Source of the DNA: Verrucomicrobiota bacterium
GTDB lineage: Bacteria; Verrucomicrobiota; Verrucomicrobiia; Opitutales; Opitutaceae
Length of the DNA stretch: 33,827 bases
Reading direction: 5' to 3'
Assembly: GCA_028293565.1 (NCBI GenBank)
Contig: JAQGON010000110.1
Coordinates: forward strand, 1 to 33,827
Part shown: positions 27,001 to 33,827 of the stretch, in pieces
How the letters are laid out: each line of letters begins with the position of its first letter
Position numbering within the stretch: position 1 is the stretch's first letter
Made by a program: the position numbers and the translations under genes
The notes under the pieces: generated by a model
The model's database searches: none
Seen by the model: only the letters and a program-made list of their open reading frames with translations
Told to the model about the DNA's origin: nothing

Positions 27001-29745
27001 GAAGAGCTGGCGCAGCAGCGCGCGGCCCACCGCGTCGAGGCTGACCACGGCGTCGTAGGGGAGAAACGTGATCGTCAACAGCACCTGCCCGAGCTGGCGC
27101 GCCAGGGCGCGGACGACCTTCGCGAGGTGCATCGCGCGCGGCAGCTCCTCGGGCCGCTGCACGAGATCGGTCGCGGCCGCGAGCAGGCCCGGCGTCAGGA
27201 CGATGGCGAGCACAAGGAGAAACCCCGCGCCGCCGAAAACCGGCGCCCAAAGCCAGTCCCCGGCCAGCAGCAGCAGCAGGGCCGCGGGCACCAGGCTCCG
27301 GCGAAGATTGTCGAAGATCTTCCAGCGCGAGAGACCCGACAGCGGATTTGCCGTGCGCTGCCGCTCCGCGTTCGCGACCCGCGGCAGGAGCCATTGCGCA
27401 ATCTGCCAGTCGCCGCGAATCCAGCGGTGGCGCCGGTTCATGTCCGTGTTGTAGCGCGAGGGAAATTCCTCGTAGAACTCGACGTCGCTGATCAGCGCCG
27501 AGCGGGCGTGCGCCGACTCGATCAGGTCGTGGCTGAGCACGGTGTTCTCCGGGAAGCGCCCGGCCACGGCGCGCTCGAATGCGTCCACGTCGTAGATGCC
27601 CTTGCCGATGAACGAGCCCTCGTGAAACACGTCCTGGTACACGTCCGAGACGGCGCGCGTGTACGGATCGATCCCAACCTCGCCGGCGAACAGGCGGACG
27701 AACCAGGACCGGCCCGCGCTGGGGAGGCTGACGCCGACGCGCGGCTGGAGGATGCTGTAGCCCTCGGTGACGACGCCCTTTTCGGGATCGAATTGCGCGC
27801 GGTTCAGCGGATGGGCGATCGCGCCCACCAGCTGGTGCGCCGACTCGCGCGGGAGCTGGGTGTCGGTGTCGAGGGTGATGACGAACCTGATCAGCGGCAG
27901 GATGGCCGTGTCCCCGATGATCGCCGAAAACCGGCCGCTGGCGCCGCCGCGCAGAAGCGCGTTGAACTCGCCGAGCTTGCCGCGCTTCCGCTCGTAACCC
28001 ATCCACCGCTCCTCGGCTTCGTTCCAGCGGCGCGGGCGGTGGAACAGGAAGAAAATATTCGGGCGGTCGGATTGGTACCGCCGGTTGAGCAGCTCGATGC
28101 CGGTCTCGACCTGCCGGAGCAGCTCCTCGTCGCCCGCGGCGACCTGCGTCCTCGCGTCGGCGAAATCGGTCAGGAGGGCGAAGTGAAGGTGTGCGTCGCG
28201 GTTGGAAAGGTAGTGGATCTCGACGGATTCGAGCAGGCGGTCCACCGCCGCGCGCTGCGTGAGCATCGTCGGCACCACGACCATCGTGCGCGACTCCGCC
28301 GGAATTCCCTTGGAGAAATCGAGCCGCGGAAGCGGATGCGGCCCGACGACGAGATGGGAAATCCAGTTGAGCACCGCCACCGCGAGCTGGCTGGCGCCGA
28401 GCAGCAGGATCGGGACAAGCCACCAGAAATAATTTCCCCCCAGCCCGAGGAGAACCGCCTGGCGGAGGAACACCGCGAGGATCGCGCAGCTGAACACCGC
28501 GATGCCGCCGACGTAGAACGCCAGCGGATACCGGTTCACGGTGCGCTCGAGCCGCTGCCGCCAGGGCCAGCGCACCTGGGCCGCGGTCTCGATTCGCGGC
28601 TGGCCCTTGTCGACCAGGTAATAGCCGACGTGCGCCGTGCGCCCGTCGCGGCCCAGCGCGGCCGCGGCCTGCGCGGCTTCGGCCACCGCGGCGCGGGCCA
28701 CCTCGATTTCGCCGAGCTGTCCGTACCGCGCCATCGATTCGACGGCGTGGCGGTAGCGGTCGCGCGTCGCGAAATCCATCGAGGCATACACGCCGGCGGC
28801 GTCCTCCCGGAGTATTTCCTCCACCAGGCTTTCGGTCTCGACGAACGTCCGCCAGTCCGTCGCGCCGAGAAACCGCAGGCTCGCGATGCTGTGGCTGACG
28901 GTGATCTGGTCGGCCGCCTGGCTCTGGCTTTCCTGTCGCAGGAGCTGCTCGATGGTCAGCCCGTTTTCCGCGAGCCGCTGTTCTAGCCAGGTGCGGACGA
29001 CCTGCACGCCCGCGACCTGGCGGGAGAGCCGCTGGAAAAACTCCGTCACGAACGAACTCGAGAGCGGGAGGTTCCCCCGGGCCATGTCGGCGGCGACGAC
29101 GACAAGGTCCGACGCCTGGCCGCCGGCGTTTTTCTCCAGGCGGTTGACCCACGCGTCGGCGGCGTCGCGGTCCTTGCGCGCGAGCGCGAGCCGCGACGCG
29201 ACGTCGCTCAGCGTTTCAATCAGCGCGAGCCGGAGCATGATCGGCACCGCCCACAATTCGCCGAGCCGGAGCGGGGTCACGGTCTGGTAGGCGCGGATGA
29301 AGAGATGGAGCGCCTCGGCGTCGATCTGCGCGTCGGAGTGCGAGATCAGCGTGCGGACCAGATCGTAGACGCGCGGCAGTCCCGCGGCGCGGCCTTCGCC
29401 GAGGCGGGGCAGCTCGCGGCTGTAGCCCTGCGGAAGGTGCCGCCGCGCGATCTGGATCTGCTCCTCGATGAGATAGAAGTTGTCGAGCATCCACTCCGCG
29501 GCATGCGTCACGCGGCGAACCTGGTCCGCCGCATGCGTCGCCCGGTTGTAGGATCGCAGAATCTGCTCGTTCTGATGCAGCCGTTCGAGCAGCCGGTTCG
29601 ACGCGCCGGCGGTCACCGCCTGATGCGCGCGGGCGAGCACGAACGCCTGGCGCTCCAGCTGCTCCGGCCCAAACAGTTCTCCGGACTGGAACGTATCGTG
29701 ATCGGAATCGTCCGTTGAAAAACTCTGCGAGGCCTGCGTGGTCAT
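21001..29745 (-). CDS. ndvB: Cyclic beta-1,2-glucan synthase (GT84-GH94, NdvB/ChvB/Cgs type)
   Basis: 2914 residues, close to the rhizobial and Brucella enzymes (about 2830-2870). In order: an N-terminal helical region; membrane segments (about 405-470); the GT84 domain with LDTDTQLPRE near residue 627 and a QxxRW-like RRHRWIRGDWQIAQW; further membrane segments (about 815-860 and 940-990); a glucoamylase-like domain with MPTYEHTLLDHTHRSAVDHQ near 1420; two beta-sandwich GH94-associated domains; and the C-terminal GH94 phosphorylase domain with its catalytic aspartate in GCGDWNDGMN near 2575. The enzyme starts, extends and cyclises beta-1,2-glucan at the inner membrane, and the GH94 part sets chain length by phosphorolysis. 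The product serves in osmotic adaptation in the periplasm. The start ATG at 29743-29745 is the only reasonable one. A receiver protein follows. Confidence 0.93.
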   Translation of the reverse strand: MTTQASQSFSTDDSDHDTFQSGELFGPEQLERQAFVLARAHQAVTAGASNRLLERLHQNEQILRSYNRATHAADQVRRVTHAAEWMLDNFYLIEEQIQIARRHLPQGYSRELPRLGEGRAAGLPRVYDLVRTLISHSDAQIDAEALHLFIRAYQTVTPLRLGELWAVPIMLRLALIETLSDVASRLALARKDRDAADAWVNRLEKNAGGQASDLVVVAADMARGNLPLSSSFVTEFFQRLSRQVAGVQVVRTWLEQRLAENGLTIEQLLRQESQSQAADQITVSHSIASLRFLGATDWRTFVETESLVEEILREDAAGVYASMDFATRDRYRHAVESMARYGQLGEIEVARAAVAEAAQAAAALGRDGRTAHVGYYLVDKGQPRIETAAQVRWPWRQRLERTVNRYPLAFYVGGIAVFSCAILAVFLRQAVLLGLGGNYFWWLVPILLLGASQLAVAVLNWISHLVVGPHPLPRLDFSKGIPAESRTMVVVPTMLTQRAAVDRLLESVEIHYLSNRDAHLHFALLTDFADARTQVAAGDEELLRQVETGIELLNRRYQSDRPNIFFLFHRPRRWNEAEERWMGYERKRGKLGEFNALLRGGASGRFSAIIGDTAILPLIRFVITLDTDTQLPRESAHQLVGAIAHPLNRAQFDPEKGVVTEGYSILQPRVGVSLPSAGRSWFVRLFAGEVGIDPYTRAVSDVYQDVFHEGSFIGKGIYDVDAFERAVAGRFPENTVLSHDLIESAHARSALISDVEFYEEFPSRYNTDMNRRHRWIRGDWQIAQWLLPRVANAERQRTANPLSGLSRWKIFDNLRRSLVPAALLLLLAGDWLWAPVFGGAGFLLVLAIVLTPGLLAAATDLVQRPEELPRAMHLAKVVRALARQLGQVLLTITFLPYDAVVSLDAVGRALLRQLFTRKRLLEWQTSSDAEQNAEDSLGSFYSTMWTAPFVAIACGALLTFRPDPAFWAALPVLGLWSAAPWVAWRISQPIEPERPALARAQVAFLRRTARQTWRFFETFVTAEENWLPPDNFQEEPAPLIAPRTSPTNMGLALLANLTALDFGYLSVAGLIARTEDAFATMRKLDRHRGHFYNWYDTRTLRPLPPLYVSSVDSGNLAGHLLTLAPGFLELAAQPICPTQAFAGLGDTLAILQKMAAGPKVDALRAAVEAAPSSLRAMMGVLDRVAADAAALAEARPSGAADEVTSWLRRLERDARDHRDDLRRLAPWLEWAEAPASLRNLPEIDGLRAALDGNPTLREVAELTQARCPELELIRERLAPGGDAAADLWLAQALTRLREASDRASERIRRLEELAHAANEFAAMDFTFLFDPERNLFSIGYNLDERRRDQSYYDLLASEARLCSFVAIAQGQVPQEHWFSLSRLLVTLSGTPVLVSWSGSMFEYLMPLLVMPTYEHTLLDHTHRSAVDHQIEYGRMRQVPWGISESGYNLTDAHLNYQYRAFGVPGLGLKRGLASDLVIAPYASMLAVMVAPREACENLERLAEEERIGAYGFYEAIDYTPSRLPPGQTSVTIRSFMAHHQAMGLLAFAYALFDRPMQRRFLACPIFRATDLLLQERMPNIVARVLSDDLELDRSRKLGSQRGADTSMRIFPNPGGLPAPEVHFLSNGRYHVVVTAAGGGYSRWNDLAVTRWREDATRDCWGTFLYLRDTETGEFFSAAHQPTLRATKRSEAIFTQARAEFRRQVAGLDVHTLVSVSPEDDVELRRIRLTNRGHGPRSIELTSYAEIVLATAAADAAHPAFSNLFVQTEFLQPNPAILATRRARSDGEKPPWLVNLMIGQGGEQGEVSCETDRMRFVGRGGNLARPAALNANGPLSNSAGSVLDPVAALRRVVTIAPGESARIDLVMGVTATREAALALVDKYQNPRLADRAFDLAWTHSQVIMRHLNITEAEAQRFAQLASALIYANPARRAAPSVLRQNRRGQSGLWSHGISGDSPIVLLRLGDGAKIELARQLVQAHAYWRLRGLVAELVILNEDDSGYRQPLQDQVVGMIASGIEGQLLDKPGGIFVRRADQFSPEDRVLLQTVARVVLIDENGTLEEQLERPVTPDPPVPALVPTRAAVTDAPALPPRELVYHNGLGGFTPDGREYVITLALGQTTPAPWVNVIANPYFGTVVSETGAAYTWVENSHEFRLTPWNNDPVTDATGEMFYLRDEQSGQVWSPTPGPARGVTPYVIRHGFGYTVFEHAENGIVSELWIYVAMDAPVKFAALKLRNVSGGPRRISATGYWEWVLADLRPKSLLHVQTELDPKSGALLARNPYNGEFAERIAFVDVQDATRSVTGDRREFFGRNGAPDQPAALRRTRLSGRVGAGLDPCAALQVACELAPGQEREVVFRLGVGRSSAEVQTLIQRFRRPGASRSALEGVWQYWKQTTSAVQVETPDPSVNLLANGWLLYQTLSCRLWGRTGFYQSGGAYGFRDQLQDVMALLHAEPTLAREHLLRAASHQFSEGDVQHWWHPPAGRGVRTHFSDDFLWLPYVTCRYVTCVADTGVLDERIHFLEGRPVKPEEEAYYDLPRRADESATLYTHCVRAIERGLKFGEHGLPLIGCGDWNDGMNLVGKDGRGESVWLAFFLCDVLGQFAVIARRRQDPAFADRCLAQREILRANIERHAWDGQWYRRAYFDNGEPLGSAVNAECQIDSLPQSWAVISGAGDPQRSRQAMDAVSKRLVRPESRLIQLFDPPFNWSTLNPGYIKGYIPGVRENGGQYTHGAIWTTMAFALMGEADRAWELFGLLNPIHHGATPEQIATYKVEPYVVAADVYAVAPHTGRGGWTWYTGSAGWMYRLVIETLLGLKREGDRLGFAPRLPAAWPEIKLAYRYHQTTYRIRIFRDEKSGQPARLRLDGQDIAESSIPLVNDQREHGVELRIPRSSSEKTEAVPPGKTPPVSPRPS

Positions 29746-29951
29746 CCGGCACTTTGTCTGACCCCCTCGGGCGCGGGTTGTTCAGACCCATGGACCTGCA
29801 AGATTCGGTCGCACTGATCGGTCCCTCTTCCTTGCAATCTGCGGAGGCAGAAATCCGCCGAATGCATTTTGCACTGCGCCCGCCGCCTCGTTTGGAGCCC
29901 GGTTAATTTTTATCCGCTCATGGAACGGCGGTTAGGGCAGTGCCACGCCGG

Positions 29952-29968
29952 TTGGCATTGTCGCGGCT
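29952..29968 (+). promoter_or_regulatory. Candidate sigma-54 (-24/-12) promoter of the BON gene
   Basis: TTGGCATTGTCGCGGCT keeps GG and GC with the required 10-base spacing and matches most of the YTGGCACGrNNNTTGCW consensus, including the full TTGGCA. A start near 29979 would give a leader of about 28 bases before the ATG at 30007. A sigma-54 activator gene lies at the window's right edge. Confidence 0.4.
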
Positions 29969-30006
29969 ATGGGAAGGGAATTTCGATTTGTTCGCGCCGT
30001 TTCCTC

Positions 30007-30777
30007 ATGCACCGGATTTTATTTCCCGTCGTGGTTCTCCTTGCTGCCGCCTCGCCCATTCTGGCCGGCGATGGACCGACCGACCGCATGATCGAGGAGG
30101 CTGCCGCCGCCTCGTATAATTTCCGGGTCGCGCTCGAGAATCACGTGAAGCTCACCGTCGAGGACGGCGTCGCGATCCTCGGCGGCAAGGTGTGCATCGA
30201 GGACCAGCGCCAGCTCGCCAAGGACACGGTCGAGAGCATCCCCGGCGTGGTCCGCGTCGACGATCAGATCAGCCTCCGGGGCCCGCGCGAGGGGTCGGAT
30301 GACTGGATCGCCCTCAAGGTGCGGTGCCGGCTGCTCGCGAAGGCGAATGTCAGCCTCGCCGACACGCGCGTCGACGTCGACAACGGCGTCGTGACCCTGC
30401 GCGGACGGGCGCTCGACGGGGCGCAGCGGGAACTCACCGAGGACTACGCGCGGGAAATCGAAGGCGTGCGCGCGGTGAAAAACGAAATCGCCGTCGTCGG
30501 CGGCGATCGCGTGACGCAGAGCGCCGACGGTCTCCGCCTGCATGAGCACAACGCCCGCCGCCTCGACGACATTTCGATCAGCGCGCAGATCAGGTACGAG
30601 CTGCGCGCACGATCAGTCAGCGGCGGACCGAAGGCCAGCATCGAGACGAGCGACGGCCGGGTGACGATCGCCGGCGAAGTCGAGTCGGCGGCGGAGCGCG
30701 ACCTGATCACGGATCTGGCGAGGTCGGTGCGCGGCGTGGAATCCGTGGAGAATAAAATGACCGTCGCGCGGAAATGA
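30007..30777 (+). CDS. Secreted protein with three BON domains
   Basis: 256 residues. Residues 1-20 form a signal peptide (MHRILFPVVVLLAAASPILA, then GDG). Three BON domains follow at about 25-92, 97-166 and 187-256. Each has the pattern of a helix, a strand with V-x-DGxVxLxG, and a closing VxxVxNxI (for example VDNGVVTLRG at 124-133 and DGRVTIAGEV at 216-225). BON proteins such as OsmY are periplasmic, bind membranes or lipids, and are often induced by osmotic stress. Three copies in one short protein is more than OsmY's two. The upstream in-frame TTG at 29869 is rejected because the signal peptide starts at 30007. It is divergent from the cyclic glucan synthase, also an osmotic factor, with 261 bp between the starts. 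Confidence 0.88.
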   Translation: MHRILFPVVVLLAAASPILAGDGPTDRMIEEAAAASYNFRVALENHVKLTVEDGVAILGGKVCIEDQRQLAKDTVESIPGVVRVDDQISLRGPREGSDDWIALKVRCRLLAKANVSLADTRVDVDNGVVTLRGRALDGAQRELTEDYAREIEGVRAVKNEIAVVGGDRVTQSADGLRLHEHNARRLDDISISAQIRYELRARSVSGGPKASIETSDGRVTIAGEVESAAERDLITDLARSVRGVESVENKMTVARK

Positions 30778-30919
30778 GCGTGCCGAAAAACGTTTCCATG
30801 CAAATTGCCAAACGGCCTCCGGCGGTTCCGGTATTTTGCACAGGTCGCCAGCCCGGCGCGAACGGGCCCGGGAATTTTAATCGCATGCGGTCCAGCGCAT
30901 TAACCGGAATCGCGCCGAA

Positions 30920-30936
30920 CTGGAACGCAGCACGCT
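30920..30936 (+). promoter_or_regulatory. Weak sigma-54-like site upstream of the stress-protein unit
   Basis: CTGGAACGCAGCACGCT has GG-N10-GC spacing and CTGG plus ACG, but the -12 box is poor. It would start transcripts about 68 bases before the ATG at 31015. GC-rich DNA gives such matches often. Confidence 0.22.
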
Positions 30937-31014
30937 ATGAAACGGGCTCCTTCTTCACCGATTCGCCGACCGTCTGAATTCTACCCTTCAGTTCAACTCC
31001 GACCCTTTGCTCCC

Positions 31015-31515
31015 ATGAAATCGACCTTCGTCCTCGCCACCGCCGACTCCCGTCTGCACGCCGACATCATGATGATCCGCCTGCGCCGCGCCGGCATCAA
31101 CATCGACCGCGTCTCCGCGGTTTTTTCCCGCCGGTTCGTGCCCAACTCGTTCTTTTTCTGGCTGCGCCGTCCGCGCACGCTGCGCTCGCACACGCCGGGC
31201 GAATCCTATTTCGCGGCGGGTCCGCTGCAGAAGGTGATCGGAAAGGACGACGACGTCGCGGCGATCCGCGGCAAGCTGCGGCAGCTCGGCTTTGACCACC
31301 ATGCGGCCGAGCATTTCGCGCAATCGCTCTGGCTGGGGCACGCCGTGCTGTGCGTGCAGGCGAAGGATGCGGACGAAGCGGCGATCGCCTGGCACATCTT
31401 CAGTCATTCCCGCGCGGAGATGATCGCCGTCTCGGGCCAGCCGACGCGCCGCGCGTCCGTGCCCGCGCCCGACATCGCGCTCTCGCACGCCTGGCTGCCC
31501 GCCGTCGCAGCCTGA
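31015..31515 (+). CDS. YflT/general-stress-like small protein
   Basis: 166 residues from the ATG at 31015 (the frame is open further upstream to 30937). The N-terminus STFVLATADSRLHADIMMIRLRRAGI reads as a beta-alpha unit of the type in YflT/GsiB-associated general stress domains. The second half has the matching elements: FAAGPLQKVI (66-75), LRQLGFDHHAAEHFAQSLWLGHAVLCVQA (88-116), then a helix and a last strand ending EMIAVSG. Unlike many relatives it lacks a glycine-zipper segment; FFFWLRRP sits there instead. It is the first of three short same-strand genes (gaps 36 and 14 bp) with DUF1328 and DUF3185 peptides, which supports a stress role. The family link is by pattern only. Confidence 0.6.
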   Translation: MKSTFVLATADSRLHADIMMIRLRRAGINIDRVSAVFSRRFVPNSFFFWLRRPRTLRSHTPGESYFAAGPLQKVIGKDDDVAAIRGKLRQLGFDHHAAEHFAQSLWLGHAVLCVQAKDADEAAIAWHIFSHSRAEMIAVSGQPTRRASVPAPDIALSHAWLPAVAA

Positions 31516-31551
31516 GCGGAAATCCGCGAACTCGACCAGCCATTTTTTCCG

Positions 31552-31728
31552 ATGCTCCGTCACGCGCTGATTTTTCTGTTCGTCGCCCTGATCGCCGGGG
31601 CGCTGGGCTTCTGGGCCGTCGCGGGAATTGCGGGCATGATCGCCAAGGTGCTCTTTTTTATTTTCCTGGTCCTGTTTGTCGTCGCCCTCCTTGGCGGCCG
31701 CCCCCGCGGTCCGCGCCGTGTCAAGTAA
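31552..31728 (+). CDS. DUF1328 (YtjA-family) membrane peptide
   Basis: 58 residues and almost entirely hydrophobic: MLRHALIFLFVALIAGALGF, then AGIAGMIAKVLFFIFLVLFVVALLGG and a basic tail, PRGPRRVK. Length, two adjacent membrane segments, the LGF turn and the AKVLFFIFLVLF core match the DUF1328/YtjA family of short membrane peptides closely. The function is unknown; members are often stress-linked. It lies 36 bp after the YflT-like gene and 14 bp before the DUF3185 gene, so all three probably form one operon. Confidence 0.85.
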   Translation: MLRHALIFLFVALIAGALGFWAVAGIAGMIAKVLFFIFLVLFVVALLGGRPRGPRRVK

Positions 31729-31742
31729 TCCCCCCAACCCCC

Positions 31743-31976
31743 ATGAACAAAGTAATCGCCCTCATCCTCCTCATCGCCGGCATCGCGCTCGTCTACACGG
31801 GCAACCAGCGCCGGCACTCGATCGCCGGCGCTTCGGAAGCCGCCGGCAAGGAACTTGCCTCCAAAGTCGACGGCGACGCGCGTTTTCCCGCCCACACGCT
31901 CTACATGGCCGGCGGAGTGGTGCTGATCATCGTCGGCGGCGCGATGCTCTTCCGTTCGCCGCGCGTCCGCGTCTGA
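31743..31976 (+). CDS. DUF3185-family membrane protein
   Basis: 77 residues with two membrane segments (about 4-19 and 52-69), a short charged loop of about 30 residues between them and a basic end, FRSPRVRV. The start MNKVIALILLIAGIALVYTG and the second-helix pattern YMAGGVVLIIVGGAML fit the DUF3185 family. The function is unknown. It is the last gene of the three-gene stress-type unit and converges on the histidine kinase, 27 bp away. Its leader reads CCCCCCAACCCCC directly before the ATG, with no Shine-Dalgarno sequence. Confidence 0.78.
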   Translation: MNKVIALILLIAGIALVYTGNQRRHSIAGASEAAGKELASKVDGDARFPAHTLYMAGGVVLIIVGGAMLFRSPRVRV

Positions 31977-31990
31977 GCATTCGAGCCGCG

Positions 31991-32005
31991 AGGGCGCAAA
32001 GCCCT
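31991..32005. terminator. Short hairpin between convergent genes
   Basis: AGGGC (31991-31995) pairs with GCCCT (32001-32005) around a 5-base loop, between the DUF3185 stop and the kinase stop. The stem is short and no T-run follows, so a bidirectional stop is only possible. Confidence 0.3.
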
Positions 32006-33053
32006 AGGCCGGGTGGTGGGTTCCGGCGTTGGGGAGCGTGAAATAAAATCTCGCCCCTCCGCCGGCCCGCGGTTCGTAGCCGGTGTGGCCGCCCTGGAGC
32101 TCGGCCAGGCGCTGCACGACGGACAGTCCGAGTCCGCGCGTCGCGTTCAGCCGGTGCAGCAGGTTGAACCGCTGGAACAGCCGGCCGGTGCGGTCGGCCG
32201 GCACGCCCGGTCCGTGATCGTCGACCCAGAACCGGAACTCCACCGGGGTTTCGCTCCAGCCGAGCTCGACGCGCGGCTTCGGGCCGCCGTGCTGCAGCGC
32301 GTTGCGCAGCAGGTCGGTCCAGATGATTTCCAGCGCGGCGGGCAACGCCGAGACCACCGGCCACTGGGTCGGCTGGGAGACCACCGCGCCGGTCTTGAGG
32401 ATGATTTTTTCGAGGCGCTGGAGCGTGCCGAAGACAATTTCCCCCACCAGGGCGGGCTCCTTTTGCGCGGGTTCCGCCGAGGTCTTCAGGAGAAAACTGA
32501 CGCGCTCGATGAGCTCCACCAGCTCGTCGGCGGACGACGTGATCGTCTGCGTGAAGACGCGGACGTCGCCGGTGCTGCCCGACATTTCATTGATCGCGTC
32601 GCACGCGCTGTAGATCCCGCTCAACGGCGCGCGCAGGTCGTGGCTGATCCGGCGCCCGAGGGTGGAGAGGTCGCCGCGCAGCCGGGAATTGTCGCGGTCG
32701 GCCTCATGGATCCGCAGCGCGGTCCGGATCGCCCGGCCGGCGCGCGCGGGATCCCAGTCCTCGGGCGGGAGGAGGACGGACGCCGTGGCGGCGCCGGCGG
32801 CGCCGACGACAATCACCGCCCAGCGATGGGCGCCGGAGGAATCGGCCGCGGCCTGCGCGGCCGCGAGCGCCGCGGCGCCAGGTTCGAAGAGGAACAGCAC
32901 CTCGGGCCCTTCGCTCGCGGGGCGCCGGAGCGCGGTTTCGACGTCGGGCACGTCGGCGAGCGCCGCCTGCGGCGCCTGCGTCTTCGCGCCGCCGACGATC
33001 GCCGACCGTGCGGACGGGGGCATCGGCGCCAGGAGGATCGAGGTGGCGTTCAT
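32004..33053 (-). CDS. Sensor histidine kinase, soluble, partner of the sigma-54 activator
   Basis: 349 residues from the ATG at 33051-33053; the longer open frame upstream is antisense overlap with the activator. The C-terminal half is a standard kinase: phosphoacceptor H138 in RRISHDLRAPLSG, N-box N251 in LLRNALQHGG, G1 box DDHGPGVP (278-285), F-box RLFQRFNLL, and G2 box RGLGLSVVQRL (306-316). The N-terminal 115 residues have no membrane segment. Their alternating strands (VLFLFEPG, WAVIVVGAAG) resemble a receiver that has lost its acidic pocket and phosphoacceptor. It lies 35 bp downstream of the activator on the same strand, making a two-component pair that probably senses a cytoplasmic signal. 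Confidence 0.87.
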   Translation of the reverse strand: MNATSILLAPMPPSARSAIVGGAKTQAPQAALADVPDVETALRRPASEGPEVLFLFEPGAAALAAAQAAADSSGAHRWAVIVVGAAGAATASVLLPPEDWDPARAGRAIRTALRIHEADRDNSRLRGDLSTLGRRISHDLRAPLSGIYSACDAINEMSGSTGDVRVFTQTITSSADELVELIERVSFLLKTSAEPAQKEPALVGEIVFGTLQRLEKIILKTGAVVSQPTQWPVVSALPAALEIIWTDLLRNALQHGGPKPRVELGWSETPVEFRFWVDDHGPGVPADRTGRLFQRFNLLHRLNATRGLGLSVVQRLAELQGGHTGYEPRAGGGARFYFTLPNAGTHHPA

Positions 33054-33088
33054 CGGGGTGCGGGTCGACGAGCGGGGTGCGGCGCCGG

Positions 33089-33827
<739 letters not shown>

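Noticed and set aside
30774-30977. 67-residue frame between the BON and YflT-like genes
   Set aside because: No motif or hydrophobic pattern, overlaps the BON stop, and the region holds the promoter of the next unit.

Overview
The window (33.8 kb, GC-rich throughout, about two thirds G+C by eye) is bacterial chromosome with dense, mostly intact genes. I see no rRNA, tRNA, CRISPR array, transposase or phage gene. The gene families suggest Verrucomicrobiota, probably Opitutales/Opitutaceae-like: paired PhyH dioxygenases beside an AraC regulator, DegT aminotransferases, a degenerate M50-like/cyclic-nucleotide-domain protein, a giant cyclic-glucan synthase, GTAG-footed REP hairpins, and start codons preceded by C-runs rather than Shine-Dalgarno sequences. 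This is inferred from gene content, not from a marker gene.

Layout. (a) 1-5123: a truncated fatty acid desaturase (-), a tandem-GNAT acetyltransferase (+), a secreted beta-propeller protein (-) and a DegT/DnrJ aminotransferase (+). (b) 5131-7601: a paired REP element, then a two-gene unit (-): a receiver-only response regulator followed by a membrane protein combining a PqqD-like segment, a dead M50-like core and two cyclic-nucleotide-binding-like domains. (c) 7683-12687: two PhyH-family dioxygenases flank a GH38 alpha-mannosidase (all -), with a divergent AraC regulator (+). (d) 12750-18869: a divergently arranged metabolic cluster. The minus arm has an intact amidohydrolase, a ligand-less amidohydrolase paralogue and a second DegT aminotransferase. 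The plus arm has an NAD-dependent epimerase-like protein, a DHDPS/NAL-family lyase and an M20 peptidase/deacylase. (e) 18870-20374: a REP hairpin and an AT-richer leader, an initiating sugar-phosphate transferase and a 59-residue membrane protein. (f) 20422-29745: a 2914-residue cyclic beta-1,2-glucan synthase (NdvB/ChvB/Cgs type) followed by a receiver-domain protein (both -). (g) 30007-31976: envelope/stress-type genes (+): a secreted triple-BON protein, a YflT-like protein, a DUF1328 and a DUF3185 membrane peptide. (h) 32004-33827: a histidine kinase and the C-terminal part of a sigma-54 activator (both -).

How they may work together. Block (d) looks like a complete but uncharacterised small-molecule pathway, most likely for a sugar acid or amino sugar, with block (c) supplying sugars from mannosides. 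Blocks (e)-(h) read as envelope and osmotic physiology: periplasmic glucan, a surface polysaccharide initiator, BON and DUF1328/DUF3185 stress proteins, and a sigma-54 two-component pair. Two sigma-54-like -24/-12 matches lie upstream of the stress genes. The most unusual items are the dead-protease/dual-CNB protein with its partner receiver, the amidohydrolase pseudoenzyme beside its active-looking paralogue, the unnamed divergent cluster, and the REP family.
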